A stretch of 64,000 nt of DNA from Actinoplanes sichuanensis (GTDB lineage: Bacteria; Actinomycetota; Actinomycetes; Mycobacteriales; Micromonosporaceae): NCBI RefSeq assembly GCF_033097365.1, contig NZ_AP028461.1, positions 4,836,001 through 4,900,000 of the forward strand. The letters are read 5' to 3'. How positions within the stretch are numbered: position 1 is the stretch's first letter; each line of letters begins with the position of its first letter. The notes beneath the pieces were generated by a model. It was given only the letters and a program-made list of their open reading frames with translations. It was not told where the DNA came from and made no database searches. The translations under genes and the position numbers were made by a program. Positions 33,674-43,100 of the stretch are shown here, in pieces.

Positions 33674-34942
33674 ATGATCGAGGATCTGCACGCCGATGAG
33701 GTGCTCGGCCACCGACCGTTGATCGCGACGGAAAGCCGCGATCCGGACAGCGGTCCGGCCGTACCGGTGGCGGGGGTGCGCTGCGGTCACCCGCTGGTGT
33801 ACCCGATCGCGGCCGGAGACCTGCCCGGCCCGTGGGCGGCCCGGGCCGCGGCCACCGGCTGCCGATACCTGGGGATGCTGCTGGCGTTCGACCTGGATCT
33901 GCCACCGGCCGGTGGGCGCTACACGGCGGCACGGTTCGAGGTCACCCTGACCACCCCGGGAGCACGGGCGGTACGCCTGGACGACGGCGACTCACTGGGC
34001 GTCACCTTCGAGGGGGATCCCGCGTCGGCGGTCGCCGCCGGGACCGTACGGGCGGCACGGGCCCGGCCCGGCTGGCTGCGGCGACTGACCGGTCGGACCG
34101 GCGCACCCCGGGCATGGGCCACCGGCGTGCAGTCCCCGTCGTTCGGCTGGATCTACGACGATCCGACCGGTGAGCTGCTGATCCCGCGCAACTTCGGCAT
34201 GCACGCGACGGTGGAGGTCCCGGCCGGAGGCACCGCGGTGACCGGCTTGATCACGGTTCAGGCCGAGGTGACCACCGGCCGGGCCCGCCAGTCGGCCGAG
34301 GTCCGGCAGGCGGTGGAGTTCACCGAGCCGCTCGTACCCGGCGAACCGCCGGAACCGGCCGGCGCGTCGGTACGGCTGTGCATGGCCGCCGACGTCGCCG
34401 GATACAGCAGGCGCCGCAACGACGAGACCGAACGGATCCAGGAACAACTGGTCGAGTCGCTGGCCCAGGCCCGCCGGGCCGCCGGGATCGGCGAGGAGCA
34501 GGTCCGGCCGCAGCCGCAGGGCGACGGGCAGTTCACCGTGCTGCCGGCCGGTGTGGACGAGTCCGTGGTGATCCCCCGGTTGCTGACCGCGCTGTCGGCC
34601 GCCCTGCACGAGATCAACGCCGCCGCCGACCCGGCCGACCGGATCCGGCTGCGGGTCGCTCTGCACCGCGGTCTGATCAAGGAGGGCCGCAACGGCTGGA
34701 TCGGGACCGCCCCGATCGCGGTCCACCGGATCCTGGACAGCCCGCCGCTACGACACGCGCTCGCCGAGCACACCGACGCCGGGTACGTACTGGGTGTACC
34801 CGACATGCTCTACCGCGACGTGCTGGCGCACGGGGACGGGCCACCGGCACCCGCCGAGCTGACGGCGATGACGGTGGAACTACCCGACAAGGGCTTCCAC
34901 GAACGGTGCTGGCTCTACGTGGCGCCGGAAACGACCCAATGA
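33674..34942 (+). CDS. Beta-sandwich protein with class III nucleotidyl-cyclase-like domain
   Basis: ATG with GGAGGGG upstream. The N-terminal half (about 1-235) is beta-rich (RYLGMLLAFDLDLPP, RFEVTLTTPGARAVRL, FGWIYDDPTGELLIPRNFGMHATVEVP) and unnamed. The C-terminal half (about 236-422) has the cyclase-like pattern: MAADVAGYSRRRNDE with the first metal Asp, PQPQGDGQFTVLP with the second, RIRLRVALHRGLI, GTAPIAVHRILDS and a D-x-LYRDVL helix. This subgroup is common in actinobacteria and its product, if any, is unproven. The TGA overlaps the next ATG (ATGA), so it is translationally coupled to the caspase, which suggests that a nucleotide signal or binding event controls that protease. Confidence 0.7.
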   Translation: MIEDLHADEVLGHRPLIATESRDPDSGPAVPVAGVRCGHPLVYPIAAGDLPGPWAARAAATGCRYLGMLLAFDLDLPPAGGRYTAARFEVTLTTPGARAVRLDDGDSLGVTFEGDPASAVAAGTVRAARARPGWLRRLTGRTGAPRAWATGVQSPSFGWIYDDPTGELLIPRNFGMHATVEVPAGGTAVTGLITVQAEVTTGRARQSAEVRQAVEFTEPLVPGEPPEPAGASVRLCMAADVAGYSRRRNDETERIQEQLVESLAQARRAAGIGEEQVRPQPQGDGQFTVLPAGVDESVVIPRLLTALSAALHEINAAADPADRIRLRVALHRGLIKEGRNGWIGTAPIAVHRILDSPPLRHALAEHTDAGYVLGVPDMLYRDVLAHGDGPPAPAELTAMTVELPDKGFHERCWLYVAPETTQ

Positions 34943-36726
34943 GCACGATCTACGCCCTGCTGGTCGGCGTGGACCGGTACGCCGCCCCGGATCTGCTGGT
35001 CCCGGGCCTGCACGGGTGCGTCAACGACGTGGTCGACGTGCTCGCCATGCTGACCACCACGCTCCGCGACGGCGTGACCCTGGCCCCGCTCACGCTGCAC
35101 GACGAGCGGGCCACCCGGGACGCGGTGGTGGCCGGGTTGCGTACCCATCTGGGCCAGGCCGGACCGGACGACACCGCCCTGTTCTGGTTCAGCGGGCACG
35201 GCTCGCAGGCCCCGGCGCCGGTGAGCGCGTGGGCGGTGGAGGGCACCGGCATGCTCCAGACGCTGCTGTGCCACGACAGCCGTACCGGTGGCGTCCCGGA
35301 TCTGTGGGACAAGGAGCTGTCCGGACTGCTCGACGTGATCTCCGCCCGCGCCGGGCACGTCGCGGTCGTGCTGGATTCCTGCCACTCCGAGGGCGGCACC
35401 CGCCAGGTCGGCTCCCGGTGGCGGGTGGTGCCGCCCGGCCCGGCCCGTGACGTCGGCACGCTGCTGCCGGAGACGCCACCGACGACCGGCCCGGTCACCG
35501 ACGGCCCCGAACATCTGGCGCTGTCGGCCTGCCGCCGGGACCAGCGGGCCGAGGAACGGGTCCTGGACGGCGTCGCACACGGCCTGTTCACCTGGTCGCT
35601 GCTGCGCGCGTTGAGACGGCTCGGTCCGGCGGCCACCTATGCCGCGCTCCTCGCCGCGACCCGCAGCGAACTGGCCCAGCGGCAGGCGTTCGCACAGTCC
35701 CCGCAGCTGTATCCGGCCGCCTCCGCGCTGACCGACCTGATGTTCCTGCGGGGTGCGGCGGGCACGACCGGCACCGGCGTCGTGATGTCCTACGGAATCC
35801 ACGGCTGGCAGATCGACATGGGACGGGCACACGGCCTGCCGGCCGATCCCGCCGGCCTGTCCTTCAGCACCCGCGGCGGCGGTGACCGGGTCGAGGTCGA
35901 CGCGGTACGACCGGAACTGAGCCTGGTGACGCCGAAGGGCTGGCATCCGGACCGGGACCGGCAGTACCCGATGATGGTCACGACCCTGCCCCGACCACCG
36001 GCCACCGTCGCCGGTTTCGACGTGCCGCCCTCGCCGTACGTGCGGACCGCCCGCCCGGACGAGCCGGTGTCCCTGTCGGTGGCGACCGGGCCCGTCAGTG
36101 CGCGGATCACCGACCGGACCGGCCGGTGCGCCGAGGTGGCCGCCACGCCGGAGCAGATCCTGGCGGCGCTCGAACACATGGCCCGCTGGTGGTGGCTGCG
36201 CGACGAACTGCGCAACCCGGCGTCGGGGCTCGGCGAACCGATCCGGCTCGAGGTGGTGCCGGCCGGTCCGGACGATGTCGTCGAGGTCGGCGACGACGGC
36301 GTCGTCCATGCCCGGTACACGTGGACGACGTCCGGTTGGGTGGCCCCGGAGGTGCACATCCACCTGCACAACACCTCGGACCGGCTGCTGTACGTCACCG
36401 TGCTGGACCTGACCCCGCGGTACGGGGCCGGCGCCCACCTGTTCCCGCCCGCACCGATCGGGCCGGGCCGACGGACGGCGGCACGCCTCGGCCGGCGGAT
36501 CCGGATCCGGCTCCCGAAGGACGAACCGCCCGTGCCGGGACGTGAGGCGAGCGACTGGCTGCTGGTGGTGGCCGCGGAGGAACCGTTCGAGGCCGGCCCG
36601 TACCTGTTGTCGCCGGTGGACGGGTTCGTCGCCTCGACGCGGGACGCGGAACCCGCCGAACCGCCGGAGACCGACTGGACGGTGCAGCGGTACGAGATCC
36701 GTACGCGGGTGCCGCGGCTCAGCTGA
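34939..36726 (+). CDS. Caspase-like (peptidase C14) protein with DUF4384-like tail
   Basis: The 595-residue protein begins STIYALLVGVDRY, the first strand of bacterial caspases, followed by HGCVNDVVDV. The dyad is visible: FWFSGHGSQ with His87 and VVLDSCHS with Cys148. The caspase domain ends about residue 280. The remaining part has a short beta region, a helical piece AALEHMARWWWLRDELRNP and a domain HIHLHNTSDRLLYVTVLDLTPRYG resembling DUF4384. The caspase at 53310 has the same architecture, so the two are paralogues. It is coupled by ATGA to the cyclase-like gene. Orthocaspases of this kind usually cleave after Arg or Lys; the substrate here is unknown. Confidence 0.9.
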   Translation: MSTIYALLVGVDRYAAPDLLVPGLHGCVNDVVDVLAMLTTTLRDGVTLAPLTLHDERATRDAVVAGLRTHLGQAGPDDTALFWFSGHGSQAPAPVSAWAVEGTGMLQTLLCHDSRTGGVPDLWDKELSGLLDVISARAGHVAVVLDSCHSEGGTRQVGSRWRVVPPGPARDVGTLLPETPPTTGPVTDGPEHLALSACRRDQRAEERVLDGVAHGLFTWSLLRALRRLGPAATYAALLAATRSELAQRQAFAQSPQLYPAASALTDLMFLRGAAGTTGTGVVMSYGIHGWQIDMGRAHGLPADPAGLSFSTRGGGDRVEVDAVRPELSLVTPKGWHPDRDRQYPMMVTTLPRPPATVAGFDVPPSPYVRTARPDEPVSLSVATGPVSARITDRTGRCAEVAATPEQILAALEHMARWWWLRDELRNPASGLGEPIRLEVVPAGPDDVVEVGDDGVVHARYTWTTSGWVAPEVHIHLHNTSDRLLYVTVLDLTPRYGAGAHLFPPAPIGPGRRTAARLGRRIRIRLPKDEPPVPGREASDWLLVVAAEEPFEAGPYLLSPVDGFVASTRDAEPAEPPETDWTVQRYEIRTRVPRLS

Positions 36727-36812
36727 CGTCGGCGGTGACGGTGATGGAGGTTTACGGTCGTGGTGAGGCACACTGACCTGATGATCGTTCGCTGCGGTGT
36801 CCGGCCGTCTCG

Positions 36813-37031
36813 ATGACGCTCACCGAGCAGCAACGACAGCGACTGCACCGTCTGATCGCCGACGAGCTACGCGCCGCACTGTCCGGCGAGGACCGCGCCT
36901 CGCTCGCCGCGACGTTGGCCGCCCGACGAGACGCCCTGGCCGCCGATCAGCGGCACGTCACCGACGATCCGACCCACGACCCCGGCGGGCGGCTCAGTGA
37001 TGACGGCCCAGGATCGACAACGTCGTGCTGA
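36813..37031 (+). CDS. Small helical protein, 72 aa, doubtful
   Basis: MTLTEQQRQRLHRLIADELRAALSGEDRASLAATLAARRDAL forms a plausible amphipathic helix pair, but the ribosome site is weak and the last 37 bp overlap the convergent gene at 36994. If real, it would be the third gene after the cyclase-like protein and caspase, 86 bp behind them. No family recognised. Confidence 0.35.
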   Translation: MTLTEQQRQRLHRLIADELRAALSGEDRASLAATLAARRDALAADQRHVTDDPTHDPGGRLSDDGPGSTTSC

Positions 37032-38091
37032 CGACACGCTGCATGGTGGCCGTGTCGGTCAACGCCCGGCTGACGTCGCCGAGTGGATCGGCGGCCGTGT
37101 GCGGAGCCTGATCCAGCCCGGCCGCGCCCACACCGCCGAACACCGTACGAATCACCTCGGCGACGGCCTTCTCCGCCGGCTCGCCACCACTGAGGCGGGC
37201 CTCGACGGCCTGCACGGCGTCGGCCGCCAGCTGCAGCAACTCGGTCTCGATCCGATCGTCCGGGTCGTTGAGCGCCAGCGGGGTGACGACCTCCCCGGCA
37301 AAGAGCGCCACCGGCGGCTGCTTGGCGCCGAGCGGCCGCTCCACGTACGACTCGTACCACCGCGGGCGGCGGCGGATCACCGCCAGGACCGTCTCGACGT
37401 CCCGCGCCGCCACGGCCGGGGTGCTGCCCGCCCAATCGCCGGTGACCGCCGCCCGACGCTGCGCCCAGGCCTCCACCGGCCACACCTCGGCGCCCGCGGT
37501 GACGCTGACCCCCACCCAGGTGAGGATCTCCAGCGCCAACGCGGTGAGCCACGGGTCGCGGCCGAGACCGTCGGCGATCCAACCGGGTACCCGCGGCCGT
37601 TGCAGGGCGCCGCGCGCGCCACGGCGACGCCGGTGCCCGTCGACGGTCGCCGCGACCAGACGCCGGCTGATCCACGCCTCGAGCCCGCGCACCGGCCGGC
37701 GGGCGTGCTGCAGCAGGTCGGCCACGACGGCTTCGACGTCGTCGTGGAACCGGTCGAGGCACTCGTCGGCCAGGTTCGCCACACCGGTGGCGCAGACCGG
37801 GTGCCCGCGCAGCAACTCGAAGCGGCGGGTGACCCGGGCGTAGACGATGGGCCAGGCGACGTCGTACGCCGCACCGGTCAACTCGGCGCGCTGGGCCGGA
37901 TCGGCTGTCGCAGCCGTGGCGGCCAGCCTCCCGCTGTCGGCGAGTTCCCGCAGCCGTTGGACCCGGTCGGGCCGGGTCCGCTGCCGGGGGATCGCGGTCG
38001 CGGCGCCCGGTGGCCCGTTCGGGGTACGCCCGTGCGGCTCACGGGACCCGGCCGCGGCCGGCCGTCCGTCCGCTCTGTTCGCGATGCCCAC
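36994..38091 (-). CDS. Helical protein with sigma-factor-like N-terminal region (weak)
   Basis: GTG start. The first 45 residues are low complexity and basic. Residues about 70-170 read AAYDVAWPIVYARVTRRFE, ANLADECLDRFHDDVEAVVADLLQHARRPVRGLEAWISRRLVAATVDGHRRRRG, with a layout that recalls sigma-70 region 2 (helices, then an arginine-rich stretch), but the match is too weak to assert. The rest is helical (DPWLTALALEILTWVGVSV, DRIETELLQLAADAVQAVEARL). It is the last of three leftward genes after the HTH and TPR-like proteins, 126 bp apart, so a regulatory role in the locus is plausible. Confidence 0.55.
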   Translation of the reverse strand: MGIANRADGRPAAAGSREPHGRTPNGPPGAATAIPRQRTRPDRVQRLRELADSGRLAATAATADPAQRAELTGAAYDVAWPIVYARVTRRFELLRGHPVCATGVANLADECLDRFHDDVEAVVADLLQHARRPVRGLEAWISRRLVAATVDGHRRRRGARGALQRPRVPGWIADGLGRDPWLTALALEILTWVGVSVTAGAEVWPVEAWAQRRAAVTGDWAGSTPAVAARDVETVLAVIRRRPRWYESYVERPLGAKQPPVALFAGEVVTPLALNDPDDRIETELLQLAADAVQAVEARLSGGEPAEKAVAEVIRTVFGGVGAAGLDQAPHTAADPLGDVSRALTDTATMQRVVSTTLSILGRHH

Positions 38092-38217
38092 CTGCGCTCC
38101 TCACCATTCGGCACCGGCATCCGGTCGTCCACATCGGCGGCCCGGCATTCCGGATGCATGACCCGGGCACGATCGGCGCACGGAGCACCCTGTTTCGTCT
38201 GACCGGGCACAGACCGC

Positions 38218-39201
38218 CTATCCGGTACGCGGAGCGGGCACCGGTTTGGCGCGGAGGGTGGTCAGCAGGCTCTGGGCCTCCAGCGCGTAGTGACTGTCCG
38301 GCCGGAAGGTCTGGCAGCGCTGGCCGTATGCCGCCTGCGCGGCCCGCACCGCCTCCTCCGGGCTCCAGCGGCTGACGCACTGGGCGACGGTCAGCATCGG
38401 CCGGGCCGGGTCGAAGACGTGCACGTTGCCGTACATGGCGTAGACCCGGCGGGCCAGACCCGCGGCGTCCTCGTGGCTGCCGGTGGCGGCGAGGGCCTCG
38501 GCGTGCAGCACCCGCGCCGGGGGCAGGTTGTCGAAGGGCAGCACGTCGGCGTCGGCCAGCGGCACGATCGACTTCAGGGCCTCCTGCGCCGCGGCGAGGT
38601 CGGTGGTGGCCCGCGCGAGCAGGACCTCGACCCGGATCAGCTCAGCGGTCATCGTCGACACCTGGTCGAAGCGGGAGCGGCGCAGTTCCACCTCGGCGTC
38701 GATCAGGTCGAGGGCCTCGTCGAGGTCGGCCTGCGGGTCGTGGTCGGTCAGGTCGGCGTACCCGCCGAACCAGGCCCTGTCGCGCAGCGCCCAGGCGAGG
38801 TCGGCCGCCGCCGGACCGTCGGGCCACCGTTTGGCCTCTTCCCGGCAGAGGTCCACGGTGCGATCGAGGTCGTCCGGGCGGCCGCAGCGGCGGGTCTGGC
38901 GCAGGCACCTTTCGCGAATGCGCTGGGCGACGCGGGATTCGGGTGGTTCGGTGCGGTCGGCGCGGTCTCGCAGTTCGTTCCAGGCGAATGTCGAATCGAG
39001 CGCCGACCGGTCCTCGTCGCGCAATTCCTCCCACCGGTATTCGATGTCGAGACTGATCGTGTGGTCGGCGCCCAGTTTGTTGCGCGCCTCGATGAGCAGC
39101 GCGTGGAAGTCGTCCGGATGGCCGCCGACCCCGATCAGGGTGTGCAGTCGTCCACTGATACGTCCGGCGTGGTCGCCGTCGTTGCCCGTACGCGGATACA
39201 T
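38218..39201 (-). CDS. TPR-like helical repeat protein
   Basis: ATG two bases after the stop of the upstream HTH gene, so the two are cotranscribed. The 327-residue protein has helix pairs: RISGRLHTLIGVGGHPDDFHALLIEARNKLG, ADLDEALDLIDAEVELRRSRFDQVSTMTAELIRVEVLLARATTDLAAAQEALKSI, ARVLHAEALAATGSHEDAAGLARRVYAMYG and WSPEEAVRAAQAAYGQRC. These look like divergent TPRs that could bind partner proteins, for example the TPR-CHAT proteins of the same locus. No catalytic motif, no membrane segment. Confidence 0.6.
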   Translation of the reverse strand: MYPRTGNDGDHAGRISGRLHTLIGVGGHPDDFHALLIEARNKLGADHTISLDIEYRWEELRDEDRSALDSTFAWNELRDRADRTEPPESRVAQRIRERCLRQTRRCGRPDDLDRTVDLCREEAKRWPDGPAAADLAWALRDRAWFGGYADLTDHDPQADLDEALDLIDAEVELRRSRFDQVSTMTAELIRVEVLLARATTDLAAAQEALKSIVPLADADVLPFDNLPPARVLHAEALAATGSHEDAAGLARRVYAMYGNVHVFDPARPMLTVAQCVSRWSPEEAVRAAQAAYGQRCQTFRPDSHYALEAQSLLTTLRAKPVPAPRTG

Positions 39202-39203
39202 GG

Positions 39204-39998
39204 TCACCGTTTCGATTCGAGGACCCGGATCGCCTCGCTCAGCAGAGCGACCGCCTCCTGCCGTTCGGCGGGGTCCGTGACGTATCTGATGACCCGGTCG
39301 ATGGCGGTGGCGAGTTCCTGCTGCGGCGGGACCGTGCGCAGTTTCGGTCGGTAGAGGGAACGCAACGTGTGCAGGACGCCCTCGATGCTGCAGCCGGGCG
39401 GGGTGATCCGCTGCCGGATCCCGTCGCGCAGCAGGGCCACCGCGTCCACGGTCAGCAGCTCGCCCCGCCGGACGATCAGCAGATCCTCGATGGCGCAGAT
39501 GGGCGGGGCGTAGTCGTGCGCGGCGGCCAGGTGCGGCTGCCGGCCGGCCCAGTCGAGCAGCACCCGGACCAGGCTTTCGGCGATCATGGTCCGGTTCAGG
39601 TCGTTCATGTTGTCCAGCTGGTGCATCCAGCCGGACCGGTGCGGGAAGAAGCTCCACACCTTCGTCTCGTCCACCAGCAGCTCGGTCTTGGTGTCGCGGT
39701 TGAGCTGGTCGACCAGGTCGCGGGCCGGGCCGACGGCGTCGGCGTACGCCTCGCGCAGGGCACGACGGGTGCGGGGGTTCGCGAGGTCGAAGAAGGTGGT
39801 GCGGGAGCCACCGGCGGCGTCGACGATCTCCTGCCAGGACAGGGCGCTGCCCGGCGCGTCGGCGAGCAGACCGTCGACGGCCTGGTAGTAGCTGTCCCGG
39901 GTGGTCCAGTGTCGTGACGGGTACGGCTCGGAGCCGAACAGGTTACGACGCCAGACCACCGCGACCGTCTCGCGCAACTCCTCCAGAACGGACGACAA
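39204..39998 (-). CDS. HTH protein (TetR-like N-terminal half), 264 aa
   Basis: The TTG at 39998 is used because GAGGTG precedes it. The region SALSWQEIVDAAGGSRTTFFDLANPRTRRALREAYADAV resembles a TetR-type helix-turn-helix (I-x-x-AAGVSR-x-TFY). The remaining 170 residues are helical (LNRTMIAESLVRVLLDWAGRQPHLAAAH, EAVALLSEAIRVL) and could be a dimerisation or ligand domain. It is the first gene of a three-gene leftward unit within the CHAT/caspase locus and is a good candidate for its local regulator. The 158-bp gap upstream contains ACCCCCT and AGGGGGT inverted at 40087 and 40122. Confidence 0.6.
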   Translation of the reverse strand: MSSVLEELRETVAVVWRRNLFGSEPYPSRHWTTRDSYYQAVDGLLADAPGSALSWQEIVDAAGGSRTTFFDLANPRTRRALREAYADAVGPARDLVDQLNRDTKTELLVDETKVWSFFPHRSGWMHQLDNMNDLNRTMIAESLVRVLLDWAGRQPHLAAAHDYAPPICAIEDLLIVRRGELLTVDAVALLRDGIRQRITPPGCSIEGVLHTLRSLYRPKLRTVPPQQELATAIDRVIRYVTDPAERQEAVALLSEAIRVLESKR

Positions 39999-40156
39999 GA
40001 TCACCTCGGTTGGTGTGAACAGGTGCCGGTTTCGGGGTCGTCCGGACTGAACGACATCGACACATTGGCACACGGCCACCTGAGTGACCCCCTACGAATA
40101 GGGAATGTGTACGAACTTTCGAGGGGGTACTGGAGGAACGACGTACCCATTCCGGC

Positions 40157-43100
40157 TCACCGCCCATGGTGGCGGAACGCCGCCCACGCTGCAACGTCGG
40201 ACAACTCGTTCGGGTCATTGAGTCCATCGAGGAGATCTGGTACGAGATCGGGTGCACGCCTTTGTGGATCCAGCATCCACAATTGCGCGGCCCGAAGCGC
40301 GTCCGCCGGCGACATTCCATCCGCCGCCATGAATACGTGAAACATAATCATCAAATACATGGTGGCCCGGTCACCGACCGCCCACTGGGATCCGACCACA
40401 CTGACCGCACCGGCCGCCACGAAGGCCGTCGACAGGGTGAGCGTCTCGTCCGCCAGGTCCGGGGTCAGGTCGCTCTTACAACTGGCGAGGACCACCAGAC
40501 CGCCGGGTACGTCCGGCCGGCGCCCGTACGCCTGATCGAGAATGAGCGAAACCGGCAGCGACTCGCCGGCCAGCTCCAGACAGGTCGCGTGGGGCCGGAC
40601 GCCGATCCGGCCGTGACAGCTCAGGTGCAGCATCGACGCGCCCAGACGGTCGATGCCCGGCAGCTGGGCGAGAACGTCGCGGGCCGAGCCGGTCACCTCG
40701 GCCGCGTTCGGGTAGACCTCGGCCATCAGGTGCGCCACCTCCTGCGCCGACCAGGGCAGGTCACCCGTCGGGTTCACCAGGACGGCCGGCGCGGCGGCGA
40801 CCGGCATCGGCAGCCGCCCCGCCACGTCCACCAACTGCCGCGCCGACGCCGCGTAGGAGAACACCGCGTCCTCGCAGGCGTAGCGCAGTCCGTCTGCGGT
40901 GTCCCGGCGGGCGGCGTGCCAGGGCACCTCGCCGAGCGCACCCACCGGCACCAGGACCAGCCGGGCCGGGCGCTCCAGACGCCAGTCGGCGACCAGCGTG
41001 AACAGCGGTTCGACGGCGGCGGTCCACGCCCAGTCGCAGAGCCGGCCGACGTCGCCGTGCCCACGCCGGGGCACGGTCGCGGTGGCCTCCCGCGTCGCCT
41101 CGTCACCGCCGTCGGCCGCGCCGGGCGGCTCGCCCAGCCCGTCGAGCCGCTCGGCGGTCACCGACCCGTCCGCCCGGATCACCACGATCAGCCCGGCGGC
41201 GAGGTAGACCAGCGCGTCCGCGCCGACCTCACGCACCGCGGCACCGACGGCAGCCGGGTCCGGCGCCTGCAGCAGCGCGTCGTCGGTGTCGGCCAGGACG
41301 GTCAGCACCCGGCGGCGCAGATCGGTCGGCGCGTACCCACCGAGAACCGGCTCACCGACCTCGGTCAGCTCGGTCAGGGTCAACCCGCCGAACCCGGCGA
41401 CCCGCTCGTGCGGATGCTCCGACCATTCCCGGGCGAGTTCGGTGTGCCCGGCCGCGGTCAGCAGCTCCGGCACCCGCCCGGCCGACGTCACCGCGTGCAG
41501 CGCCAGACCTCGTCCCAGTTCCAGCGCCTGCGCGGCGAGCTCCGGCTGCGGATGGCGAGGATCCGAACACCGCAACGCCACCCGGTACGACTCCGCCGCC
41601 GCTCCTCGTGCCACGGTCAGCGCGTCGGTGTCGTCGATCTGCAGCAGCACGTCCCCGACCCGGGCCCGCAGTCCGGCCAGCCCGGTCCACACCGCCCGGT
41701 CCAGATCGCCGACGCCGGCGCGCCTGTCGTAGGCGTCGGCGAGCCGGTGCAGCAGAGTACCCGCCACCGCGGAGCCGGGCCGGTCGCCGATCAACTCCCG
41801 GGCGTGCTCCAACTCGGCGATGCCGGCGTCCAGGTCCACCCTCCGCCCGAAACGCTCGTACAGCGCCAGCCGGGCCAGTGCCCCGGCGCCGTACACCCCG
41901 ATCCGCTGGGTGGCCCCGAACACCTCGGTGCCGGCCGCCTCGGCGAACCGCTCCCCCGCGGCGGTCAGAGCCTGCTCGTCGTCGTCGAGCAGGCCGCGGA
42001 TCAGCAGTGCCACCGCACCGAGCGCCCGGAGGGTCGGCTCGCCGGACGGCTCCACCGCGGTGCCCGCCGCTGCCGCCGTCATCTGCTCGGCCGCGGCCCG
42101 CAGCGCGTCACGGTCGCCGTCGGTGAGTGCCTGCGCCAGCCCGGCCAGTCCGAGGGCCGCTTCGATGCGCGAGCGCCACGGGAAGTCGACCGGTAGGTCC
42201 CGCAGGGCGTCCCGCAGCTCGCCGGTGGCCGCGGCGAGTTCCTCGGGGGTACCGTGCCGGACGGCTGAGGCGGTGCGGCCCAGCGCGTTCAGCGCGGTGA
42301 TCGGTGCGACGTCACCGGACAGGGTGCCGGCCTTGCGGTGCAGTTCGGCGACGTGCGCGGCCTTGCGCAGCCAGTCGCGTGCGGCGGCCTGGTCCTCGAG
42401 CACACCACCGGCGAGACCCCGGTCGTTGAGCAGGGCCCCGAGCATGCCGACGATGCTCGGGGCGAGCGGGTCGGACGCCGGGACCTCGTCCAGCGCCCGC
42501 CGCAGGTCGCCGATCGCCGGCAGCAGGCCGTCGGCGTCGCCGTCGCGGTGGGCGCGCAGGCTGCGGGCCATCGCCCGTAGGAACAGATCCCTACCGCGCA
42601 CGACCGGGTCGTCGCAGGGCAGCGCGAGCACCTGGTCGGCCAGGTCGATGACCCGGTCGACGGCGTCCGCGTCGCCGCGCAGCGCGGCCTGGGTCAGCAC
42701 CGAGCCGGCCAGCCGCCGCAGCGCCTCCGGATAGAGGTCGTCGGTGGGCTCCAGGTCCTGCAGGGCCAGCTCGAACCGGCGTACCGCTTCGCCGTGGTCG
42801 TCGGGCGGGCCGTGCCGCAGGTCCGACAGCCCCAACTGCTGGTGCACGAACGCCCGGATCTCCCCGGCCGGCAGCAGCGGCGCGATCCGTTCGAGTTCGG
42901 TGACGTTCGCCGGGGTCAGGTCGTCGGCCAGCACACCGAGCAGCATCGAGGCGGGGTCGCGCAGCGGATCGTCGGTGGACATGGCCGTGGTGATCTCGCC
43001 GAGCAGCGCCATCAGTTCGACGAGTGAGACGTCGCCGTCACCCATGGACATCTGCATCGCGAGCAGCCCGCCGAGCATCGGGCGGGCCATGGCGGCGAGT

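Noticed and set aside
40166..42196. A 676-codon plus-strand frame opposite the large CHAT gene
   Set aside because: Arg/Gln/Pro-rich antisense shadow without a domain; typical in GC-rich DNA.
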